Source of the DNA: JBBAEA01 sp041656175
Lineage (GTDB): Bacteria; Myxococcota_A; Bradymonadia; UBA4248
Length of the DNA: 27,797 nt
NCBI GenBank assembly: GCA_041656175.1
Contig: JBBAEA010000032.1
Coordinates: forward strand, 1-27,797
Reading direction: 5' to 3'
The notes under the pieces are model-generated. The model had not been told where the DNA came from and searched no databases. It saw nothing but the letters and a program-made list of their open reading frames with translations. A program made the translations under genes and the position numbers. Shown piece by piece: positions 8,371 through 15,371 of the stretch; the stretch's first letter is position 1; each line of letters starts with the position of its first letter.

Positions 8371-10926
8371 GTGAAGAAATATTTATTTATGCTTATAACA
8401 TCCATGTGTTGGATTGCATTTGCTTGTAATTCTGACACCATTAATAATGGCAAACAACCTTGTGACACGCCTGACGTTTGCGAGAGTGGAGTTTGCGAGG
8501 ACGGCTTTTGCGTCGATCCCAGCGAGGGGTGCAAAACGAAGAGTGACTGCGATGATGGGGAGTATTGCGTAGACGGCGAGTGCAAAGCAGCGTGCGTGAA
8601 AAATGAGCATTGTGAGGATGGCAAGAAATGTCTCGAGGGCAGTTGCGTAGCGAGCAATGCGTGTTTGCGCAAAGAGCACTGCGATTCGGGTAAAGAATGC
8701 ATAAACGGCGAGTGTCAGGAGCCCGCCAACGTGTGCGAGAATGAGTCGGATTGCTTAGACGGCTATGAGTGCAGTGGGGGCTTTTGCGTGTTTAAAGTTG
8801 TTGAGTGTTCGTTGGATAATCCATGCGAGAGTGGCTTAATTTGCGTGCGCGACAAATGCGTAGAGGATACGGGCGAGTTTACAGACTCTGACGGTGACAC
8901 GATTCTTGATACCTACGAAGGTAGAGCCGAAAACCGCGATACAGATGGTGACACGGTGCCTGATTATTTGGACCTCGACTCTGATGGTGACACTGTACCC
9001 GATGCGGTGGAGTACGGCTATACGAGTTTGGGCCACCAGCCGCTAGACAGTGACGACGATACGATCCCCGACTACCTCGATTTGGATAGCGATGGTAACG
9101 GAATTCCAGATGCTAGCGAATGTGCGGCTGATGAAAACGGAAAGTTCCCCGATACGGATGGAGACGGTATACTTGATTGCCACGATCTCGATAACGACGG
9201 TGATGGCATGAATGACGTCGATGAAATTGCTGGACTGATTTATTTTGATAAAAACGGGAATGCAGTAAAGGATGCTGAGGGCAATTTTGTTCGTGGCGGG
9301 GATTGCGATCGCGATGGACAGCCTGATCCTGCGGGTAGCCCCGAAAATCCATGGGACTGCGACGGTGACACCGTTCCTGACTACATGGATACCGATAACG
9401 ATGGCGACACTATCCCCGATATACTCGAAAGACCCTATGTTGATACCGATGGCGATGGCTTCTATAACATCTATGACCTCGATAGCGACGGAGATACCAT
9501 CCCCGATAGTGAAGAAGTGGGATCAGATCCTACGAATCCGCGTGACAGCGATGGCGATGGCATCCCTGATTTCCTCGATACCGATAGCGATAACGATGGT
9601 CTTAGCGATGCGAAAGAACGTCAAATAGGTACCAACCCCTATAATCCCGATAGCGACGGCGACGGTGTCAACGATATGGTTGAGGTAGGCGCTGGAACGG
9701 ATCCCTTAGATCCTGCAGATAATCCCGAAGCAAGAGGTAACTTTGTATTTATTGTTCCTTATCAAGAAGAGTCTTCGCCTAAAAAAGCGTCTCTCTCCTT
9801 TGCGACGTCCGTGCAAATCGTTGACCTGTACTTTGCTATCGACAGCTCAGGATCGATGGGGGGAGAAATAGGAGCTCTCAAAACGAGCTTACCTCAGATA
9901 ATCAGCGAAACTCGCTGTAACCCTACGGGTGGAACATGTTTAGAGGATAAGGATTGCGCCGTAGGCGTTTGCAGCGTTACGAGCCACCAATGCGTTGAAG
10001 ATCCTACCATAAAGCCAGGGGGTTGTATCGCCGACCTCGCCACTGGCCTTGCGTTTTGGGGAAATTGTGGTAGTTTCAATCACAAACAGAGTATTACGAC
10101 AAATGCGAGTTTAACTTCTGCTGCTTTGGGAAAATGGAGCAGTAATGGTGAAGGGTCGCTCGAAAATGCATACGAGGCTGCAGCTTGTGCCGTTTCAGGT
10201 AAAGGTGATCCATACTGCCCAGACAGAAAGGATAGCTGTAATAGCGCAAACTGCGCTGGTTTCCGCAACAATTCTGTGCGTATTTTAACGCTCATCACTG
10301 ACGAAGGTAATGAAACAAGCTATTGTGGTAATTCCCACTTCAAGGCAAGCAATGGCAGCCAGGTCACGGAGTTAGGTAATAGGGCAGGTGGGCACGCGAA
10401 GCAAAAAAATGTTAAAATCGTGGGTATGTGGGGATCAAGCTTTTCTAAAACAGCCTTAACAGCCATCGTCAATGGTAGTGGAACTGTCGATAGCGCTGGT
10501 AGTTCAGATAAGTTCATTATTAATGCTGTTGATGACGCGGTTGTGGATGCAACGAAGAGTGCCGTTATGGATATTGCCAAAGAGGTTCCCCTCAAAATCA
10601 CGGCAGAAGCTGTCGACTTTGATCCAGGCGCAGCGAAATTTGTGAAGAGTTTAAAGATCAACATCGTCGACGAGAAGATCGAGGGCAAAATTTGCGAAAA
10701 AGGCTTTGCCATCACACCTGGACAATTTGAAGGTATTGAGAGGCTACTGCCTGGTAAATCGATTTGCTACGATGTGGCACCCATAGATGTTAACACGACA
10801 ACGAAAGCTATAGGCGATCCAAAACTTTTAAGAGCTAAAATCTTAGTAAAGGGTGATGGCTCTTTGCTAAGCGAGCGTATTGCCTACTTCCTCATACCGC
10901 CCACGCTGGAAGAAGGCGTGAACTAA
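8371..10926 (+). CDS. Surface lipoprotein with Cys-rich, TSP3 and VWA regions
   Basis: 851-aa exported lipoprotein. Signal peptide MKKYLFMLITSMCWIAFA precedes Cys19. Residues about 31-155 contain several short modules of the type C...DC.DG..C.DG.C. Residues 172-449 are thrombospondin type 3 repeats (DSDGDTIPDYLD-like), a calcium-binding array that makes a stiff stalk. A VWA domain follows with the metal-ion (MIDAS) motif D491-S-S-G-S, interrupted by a Cys-rich insertion (CLEDKDCAVGVC) and carrying LITDEGNET. The likely role is calcium-dependent adhesion or protein binding at the cell surface. I chose the GTG at 8371 because GGGAGG lies 5 nt upstream and the signal peptide starts there; an in-frame GTG at 8335 lacks both. 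It converges with the nuclease gene on a shared terminator. Confidence 0.88.
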   Translation: MKKYLFMLITSMCWIAFACNSDTINNGKQPCDTPDVCESGVCEDGFCVDPSEGCKTKSDCDDGEYCVDGECKAACVKNEHCEDGKKCLEGSCVASNACLRKEHCDSGKECINGECQEPANVCENESDCLDGYECSGGFCVFKVVECSLDNPCESGLICVRDKCVEDTGEFTDSDGDTILDTYEGRAENRDTDGDTVPDYLDLDSDGDTVPDAVEYGYTSLGHQPLDSDDDTIPDYLDLDSDGNGIPDASECAADENGKFPDTDGDGILDCHDLDNDGDGMNDVDEIAGLIYFDKNGNAVKDAEGNFVRGGDCDRDGQPDPAGSPENPWDCDGDTVPDYMDTDNDGDTIPDILERPYVDTDGDGFYNIYDLDSDGDTIPDSEEVGSDPTNPRDSDGDGIPDFLDTDSDNDGLSDAKERQIGTNPYNPDSDGDGVNDMVEVGAGTDPLDPADNPEARGNFVFIVPYQEESSPKKASLSFATSVQIVDLYFAIDSSGSMGGEIGALKTSLPQIISETRCNPTGGTCLEDKDCAVGVCSVTSHQCVEDPTIKPGGCIADLATGLAFWGNCGSFNHKQSITTNASLTSAALGKWSSNGEGSLENAYEAAACAVSGKGDPYCPDRKDSCNSANCAGFRNNSVRILTLITDEGNETSYCGNSHFKASNGSQVTELGNRAGGHAKQKNVKIVGMWGSSFSKTALTAIVNGSGTVDSAGSSDKFIINAVDDAVVDATKSAVMDIAKEVPLKITAEAVDFDPGAAKFVKSLKINIVDEKIEGKICEKGFAITPGQFEGIERLLPGKSICYDVAPIDVNTTTKAIGDPKLLRAKILVKGDGSLLSERIAYFLIPPTLEEGVN

Positions 10927-10958
10927 GAAGCTAGCGCTCTAAACGCGTTCACTCAAAA

Positions 10959-11001
10959 CAAAAAAGCCCCGTCTTCTTAAGCGAAGCGGGGCTTTTCTTT
11001 T
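10959..11001. terminator. Bidirectional rho-independent terminator
   Basis: AAAGCCCCG and CGGGGCTTT pair, with CTTC/GAAG continuing the stem inside, flanked by an A-run on the left and TTTTCTTTT on the right. It lies between the convergent genes ending at 10926 and 11015 and can stop both transcripts. Confidence 0.9.
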
Positions 11002-11014
11002 AAAAAGCTGAGCT

Positions 11015-12016
11015 TTAGTCCGCAAGAGCGGCTATGGCTTCGTCGCAGATTTGCCAGTGCTCGTCTGTTAAAAACTCATCCTTGCCGCTGCTAAAGATCT
11101 CGCGAAGCTCTTCCAGCGTTTGCCCCAAGCTCCAAACCCCTACTTTATCGTTGCGAGCCGCGTATTCAGCCGTACAAAGCTCTCCCATTTTAGTCGATGA
11201 AAAGAGCGTATAGGCGAAGGCATAACCAAGTTTGGTGATAATCGTTGAATAATCGACGAGTTCGCCCTCGTGTTCGACGTCGAAATAGGCGAGGTAGCGC
11301 TTGCCCGTGCCATCGATTTGGCAGATCGGCGCTTTTTCCGGATCCACTTCACAGTTGAGCGTAATATACTCGCCGTTGTTGGTGCCTTCGATGAGTTCTT
11401 TAGCCTTTAAATAAGCTTCGTAGCCGAGTGGATCGTTCTTATCGGTGTAGTTTTTATCCTCTATACAGTAGAAGCCGTTATCTCCCTTTTGCTTCGTGCA
11501 CTCAGGCGTGTCTATGCCGTGGATACGAATCGTGTGCCAGCCGCTCTTACAGCGCCCCAAAGTACGGACGTTAATGGTATCGGCGTCGGTGACGTTGAGC
11601 AGTTTTACCTTGGCGCCGTCGCTTGGAGGACAGGGCTGTGTAAACTTGCAATTCACGCAGTCTGGCTCGTTGTCATCGCATTCTTCGCCGTCTTCGAGGA
11701 CGCCGTTTCCGCATTCAGGCGCAACGCTTTCGTTCTTGCACTCCGCACTACAACCATCGCCGCTCACGGTGTTTGCGTCATCGCATTCTTCGCCGTCTTC
11801 GAGGACGCCGTTTCCGCATTCAGGCGTAACGCTTTCGTTCTTGCAATTAGCACTACAACCATCGCCGCTCACGGTGTTTGCATCATCGCATTCTTCGCCG
11901 TCTTCGAGGACGCCGTTTCCGCATTCAGGCGCGACTGTTTCTCCATCGTCACATGCGTAAAAGCTAAAGCCAAAAGCTAGGGTGGCTAGAAGTAGGGCAA
12001 TTCTCCGTATTCTCAT
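11015..12016 (-). CDS. Secreted thermonuclease-like lipoprotein with Cys-rich repeats
   Basis: 333-aa lipoprotein. Signal peptide MRIRRIALLLATLAFGFSFYA precedes Cys22. Residues 30-120 hold two full and one partial 35-aa modules (PECGNGVLEDGEECDD...SGDGCSAxC), the Myxococcus-type Cys-rich (DUF4215-like) repeat. The remainder (about 133-300) is a staphylococcal-nuclease-like domain: VTDADTINVR, IRIHGIDTPE with the Arg, Asp and Glu equivalent to the active site, KRYLAYFDV with the second arginine, and later AEYAARNDKVGVW. It probably cuts extracellular DNA or RNA at the cell surface using calcium. The two full repeats are nearly identical in DNA, which implies recent duplication. The gene reads towards the TSP3 lipoprotein and shares its terminator. 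The domain call is strong; substrate and partner are unknown. Confidence 0.9.
   Translation of the reverse strand: MRIRRIALLLATLAFGFSFYACDDGETVAPECGNGVLEDGEECDDANTVSGDGCSANCKNESVTPECGNGVLEDGEECDDANTVSGDGCSAECKNESVAPECGNGVLEDGEECDDNEPDCVNCKFTQPCPPSDGAKVKLLNVTDADTINVRTLGRCKSGWHTIRIHGIDTPECTKQKGDNGFYCIEDKNYTDKNDPLGYEAYLKAKELIEGTNNGEYITLNCEVDPEKAPICQIDGTGKRYLAYFDVEHEGELVDYSTIITKLGYAFAYTLFSSTKMGELCTAEYAARNDKVGVWSLGQTLEELREIFSSGKDEFLTDEHWQICDEAIAALAD
11657..11929 (-). repeat. Tandem 105-bp coding repeats in the nuclease gene
   Basis: Two full copies (about 11825-11929 and 11720-11824) differ at only about six positions. A third copy is shortened after GEECDD and replaced by a distinct end (NEPDCVNCKF). 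This is an in-frame expansion of the Cys-rich module and a likely site of copy-number change. Confidence 0.85.
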
Positions 12017-12341
12017 GCTTTCTCTCTCTTAAGCGAAATTCCCCCGAACTCAGATTCTTCCCCCCCCCCTTGCCGCAAAACGCTCGTATAGCACAATCAA
12101 TGAGCTTTGCACGCGTAAAAACGCAATTTTGTTTTCAAAAAAACTTTCATTTGCTTTCGTTAAAGTCAACGCTATACACAAAAGCTGCCTTCCAAGCTTC
12201 ATTGCCCTGTAAACGCGACTTTGCCGCGCTAGGCTCCATAGTTCAGAGTTTCTTTTTTCTTGATCTTCTCGAAAACAAAGGCTATAAGCTAGCGTAGGGC
12301 TTGGGCACCCCCGCTCAAGTTAGGAATTGAGCCCCCTCATA

Positions 12342-12458
12342 AGCTCAAGTGTGAGAGGTAGTTTGTCTTACCATTTATACCCTCCTAAAATTTCCTTCCT
12401 ACACGCCCTACCAACGAATCCATCGTTTTTCTACCTCATTACCTCTCACGCTTGAGCT
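12342..12458. repeat. Inverted repeat with 79-nt spacer
   Basis: The 19-nt arm at 12342-12360 (AGCTCAAGTGTGAGAGGTA) matches the reverse complement of 12440-12458 at 18 of 19 positions. The spacer is pyrimidine-rich with no obvious gene. It could be a small MITE-like element or a transcribed long hairpin. Confidence 0.8.
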
Positions 12459-12751
12459 ATTGAGGACGAAGTTAGACGCGCTACGCCCCCCTAAGCATAG
12501 CGCGTTTTTTTAAACACTTGACTGGCTTAAAAACGACTTAAAAGCCAAACTAAATTTGGCTAAATCCGTAGCTCCGCAATAACATGCAGAAGAACTTGTG
12601 CTTAAGCCGTAAAATTGCGAATAAAAAATAAGACTTTTGCTTTAAGCAAACAGTTGCGTAATAAAATTCGTGAAATAGTGTCTTTTACGCAAGTTCTTAC
12701 GAAGACTCAGACTTATGTAAAATAGTCAAAAAAGAGCTAGCGAAAAATAAC

Positions 12752-12789
12752 GAAAGTCAGGCGAGTTTATAAAATAAAGTCAATAAAAT
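12752..12789 (+). repeat. Interspersed repeat, family V, copy 2
   Basis: GAAAGTCAGGCG, a 10-nt spacer and ATAAAGTCAATAAAAT, matching the minus strand of 2270-2306. It lies just before the hairpin pair at 12816-12860. Confidence 0.65.
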
Positions 12790-12814
12790 GAGTGCTCTGC
12801 ATACAAAAAAGGGT

Positions 12815-12878
12815 TCTAAGGGCGATAGCCCTTAGACGGGGTTTGGGGCGGTAGCCCCAATGAATCAGAGCTTCTTTA
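12815..12878 (+). repeat. Tandem GNNA-loop hairpins plus family T repeat, copy 1
   Basis: Hairpin 1 is CTAAGGGC-GATA-GCCCTTAG (12816-12835). Hairpin 2 is TTGGGGC-GGTA-GCCCCAA (12843-12860). The block from TAGCCCCAATGAATCAGAG to TTCTTTA (12852-12878) recurs at 18874-18900 with 25 of 27 identical. Hairpin 1 has a diverged counterpart at 27480-27499 with a compensatory pair change. Confidence 0.8.
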
Positions 12879-12992
12879 TGGGGGATGGAAGGCGACACTC
12901 TGCGTCTTTCGTACAAAGGAGCGGAGTTTTCTCCAAAATCTACTCCCACATGTCGTTATTTGTTCCTTGCTAAACCCTAAACCGAGGATAAT

Positions 12993-14864
12993 ATGAAGAA
13001 ATTAAGCATTCTATCCGTACTATGTGCGTTTCTAAGCTTTGCGTGCAGTCCCACAAAAAACGCGACGACGAGCGACGCCTCGACAAGCGCGCAGGCGCAG
13101 ACCGCCCTACCTACGGACTGTAGTGTAGAGCGCGGAACGCCCGATCCCGTTGGCAATTTTTTGGTTTACGCCAATGACGCGTTGCGCGAAGCCGTTAGTA
13201 AAGCTGAGCTCAAAGCGTGGGATTACATGACAAACATAAACCCCGACACCGAAGCAGGGCTAACCGCGGCGGAAGAGGAATTAATGGCAAAGCGTAGTGA
13301 AATTGTGGCAGAAGCCGCGAAATTCACGCGCGAACAGCTGATTTGCCAAGATCAAGAGTTGCAACTGCGACGCATCAAAAGTTCCCTCAGCCTACCCCCG
13401 CCCTCCGATGCCGAGAACCGCAAGGAACTCGCCGCGATATCGGCAAAACTCGTTGGTTTTTACGGTGCCGCCAATAGCTGTGACGACGCTGGCAAATGCC
13501 TCAATATCGGCGAATTGTCCAACATTATGCAAAATAGCCGCGACTACGACACGCTACTAAGCGTGTGGAAGGGCTGGCGAGCAGCTTTTGCTAGCCAACG
13601 CACGGCATACTCTCGCTTTGTGCAGCTAGCCAACGTTGGCGCCAAAGATCTCGGCTACGATAACGTCGGCGCGCTCTGGCTAGATGGTTACGACGTAGCG
13701 CCCAAAGACTTTGAAGCCCAAATCGAGAAGCTATACCAAGAGCTACAACCCCTCTACGAGCAATTACACTGCTACGTTCGGGCCAAACTTGCAGAGCACT
13801 ACGGCGAGGATAAGGTTTCTCTAGACAAGCCGATTCCCGCGCACTTACTTGGAAATATGTGGGCTCAAGAGTGGGCAAACGTCTACCCGCTCGTTGCCCC
13901 ATACCCCGAAGAAGCCGCTGTCGACATCACGCCCGCGATTGTGCAAAAGAACTGGAGCGCGGAGCAAATGACCAAAATCGCCGAAAACTTCTTTGTTTCC
14001 CTAGGTATGCGCGAACTTCCCGCGTCCTTCTACACAAAATCGATGCTCGAAAAACCCGCCGATCGCGAAGTTGTTTGCCACGCTAGCGCCTGGGATATCG
14101 ACACCAAGGGCGATGTGCGTATCAAAATGTGTATTGAGCCAAAGGCTGAAGACCTCTACACCATTCACCACGAACTGGGGCACATCTATTATTATTTATA
14201 CTACAACCACTTGCCATTCGTTTACCAGACTGGCGCCAACGACGGCTTTCATGAAGGAATTGGTGACACTTTAACTCTCTCTATGACCCCCGCATACCTC
14301 AAGGAAATTGGCCTCCTCGATAATGTCGCCACCAGCAAAGAAGCCATCATTAACCAGCAAATGCTCTCGGCTCTTGAACGAGTCGCCTTCATTCCCTTTG
14401 GCCTGCTCATCGACAAATGGCGCTGGAAAGTATTCGATGGCAGCGTCCGCCCCGAGCAATACAACAGCTATTGGTGGCAGCTGCGCGAAGAACTCCAAGG
14501 CGTTAGCGCCCCCGAGCCGCGCGGCGAAGAACACTTTGACCCAGGCGCAAAATACCACATCCCCGGAAACACACCCTACCTCCGCTACTACCTCGCCCGT
14601 TTCTTGCAATTCCAGTTCCATAAAGCGCTTTGCCAAGCCGCCAAATTCGACGGTCCCCTCTACGAGTGCTCCATCTATAATAACAAGGACGCTGGCAAAG
14701 CACTCATCGCCCTGCTCCAAAAAGGCGCCTCCCAAAACTGGCAGCAAACCCTCGAAGAGCTGACTGGCTCCCCCGCCATGTCAAGCGCCGCAATGCTCGA
14801 GTACTATGAGCCGCTCATCGCCTTCCTTAAAGAGGCAAACGCTGGCAAAGCTTGCGGTTGGTAG
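12993..14864 (+). CDS. M2-family (ACE-like) zinc metallopeptidase lipoprotein
   Basis: 623-aa homologue of angiotensin-converting enzyme (peptidase family M2), a zinc dipeptidyl carboxypeptidase family. Signal peptide MKKLSILSVLCAFLSFA precedes Cys18, so it is probably lipid-anchored. The zinc site is intact: H393-E-L-G-H397 and the third ligand E421 in HEGIGD, with the family spacing of 23 residues. Other ACE landmarks are TGANDGFHEGIGD and FDPGAKYHIPGNTPYLRYYL near the C-terminus. Length fits a single ACE domain of about 600 aa. The ATG has GAGG 5 nt upstream. It is flanked by long repeat regions and has no operon partner. It probably trims extracellular peptides; the substrate is unknown. 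Confidence 0.93.
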   Translation: MKKLSILSVLCAFLSFACSPTKNATTSDASTSAQAQTALPTDCSVERGTPDPVGNFLVYANDALREAVSKAELKAWDYMTNINPDTEAGLTAAEEELMAKRSEIVAEAAKFTREQLICQDQELQLRRIKSSLSLPPPSDAENRKELAAISAKLVGFYGAANSCDDAGKCLNIGELSNIMQNSRDYDTLLSVWKGWRAAFASQRTAYSRFVQLANVGAKDLGYDNVGALWLDGYDVAPKDFEAQIEKLYQELQPLYEQLHCYVRAKLAEHYGEDKVSLDKPIPAHLLGNMWAQEWANVYPLVAPYPEEAAVDITPAIVQKNWSAEQMTKIAENFFVSLGMRELPASFYTKSMLEKPADREVVCHASAWDIDTKGDVRIKMCIEPKAEDLYTIHHELGHIYYYLYYNHLPFVYQTGANDGFHEGIGDTLTLSMTPAYLKEIGLLDNVATSKEAIINQQMLSALERVAFIPFGLLIDKWRWKVFDGSVRPEQYNSYWWQLREELQGVSAPEPRGEEHFDPGAKYHIPGNTPYLRYYLARFLQFQFHKALCQAAKFDGPLYECSIYNNKDAGKALIALLQKGASQNWQQTLEELTGSPAMSSAAMLEYYEPLIAFLKEANAGKACGW

Positions 14865-14888
14865 CGCTAAGTTTTGGATTTTTTTTGC

Positions 14889-15035
14889 GGGGGGCTCAAA
14901 GCCCCCCTACGCGCAAGCTTCCCTCAAAATTCGCCAAAATCCGCATTACGTCGTGCAAAGTTTATGCTAATCGCATAACCTTTGCACGGCGTGCGTCTTT
15001 AGGCGCCTTTTTCGGGCGATCTTGCGCTACCCCCC
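14889..15035 (-). repeat. R element, copy R2
   Basis: Read on the minus strand: a G-run and TAGC, P1 GCGCAAG with CTTGCGC (plus-strand 14911-14917), and an apical hairpin in which GTGCAAAGGTTATGC pairs with GCATAAACTTTGCAC around the loop GATTA (14972-14968). The stem is fully paired except for the G.A mismatch at pair seven. The 3' tail is a GGGGGGCT/AGCCCCCC hairpin. It faces copy R3, with the two 5' ends 154 nt apart. Confidence 0.9.
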
Positions 15036-15189
15036 ATGTTTAGCTTTTTTACAGAAGTCTTTGCGAAAAAGCTCAAAATATAGACTAAATTTTTTGCTTT
15101 GGTACAATATTGTGTTGGGGGCAATATGAGGGGCAACAAAGGGCTTAAAAGAGTTTGGGTATGAGCTTTTTTAAGCCCGAAAAGTTTGA

Positions 15190-15334
15190 GGGGGTAGCGC
15201 AAGATCACCTGATAAAATCGACAATGAGCGAATTTAATGCGGTGGCTTGGCGAATAGCCAAGACGGCGCATTAAATAAATCGCGAATTGTCGTATTTTAG
15301 AAGGAAGCTTGCGCGAGGGGGAGACTTCCCCCTC
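15190..15334 (+). repeat. R element, copy R3
   Basis: GGGGGTAGC, then P1 GCGCAAG (15197-15203) with CTTGCGC (15308-15314). Stem blocks are AAAAT/ATTTT, CGACAAT/ATTGTCG (15219-15225, 15286-15292) and ATTTAATGCG/CGCATTAAAT (15232-15241, 15267-15276). The apical part GGCTTGGC-GAATA-GCCAAGAC has its loop at 15252-15256, 62 nt from the 5' end. The tail is GAGGGGGA-GACT-TCCCCCTC without its inner mispairs (15315-15334). It ends 24 nt before the PP2C ribosome binding site, in sense orientation. Confidence 0.9.
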
Positions 15335-15371
15335 AAGACGGAGAAGAAGAGCTGCGTTGGAGGTGCTGAGG

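Larger units (their letters stand above)
12017..12992. other. 976-nt intergenic region with foldback sequences, no gene seen
   Basis: It separates the divergent nuclease and M2 peptidase genes. I see no convincing coding region. It contains a poly-C tract near 12061, a long-range inverted repeat (12342-12458), an AT-rich stretch (about 12500-12790), V repeat copy 2 (12752-12789) and two adjacent GNNA-loop hairpins (12816-12860). Promoters for both flanking genes must lie here but are not clear. Confidence 0.6.

Noticed and set aside
8087..15334. R elements as integron attC sites
   Set aside because: attC sites are also structure-conserved hairpins, but the RYYYAAC/GTTRRRY core pair at the outer ends and the extrahelical bases are missing, and there are no cassettes or integrase.
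15309..15371. N-terminal extension of the PP2C protein from a TTG
   Set aside because: This stretch is the 3' arm and tail of R3 and gives a low-complexity Arg run; the ATG at 15372 has a proper GGAGG.
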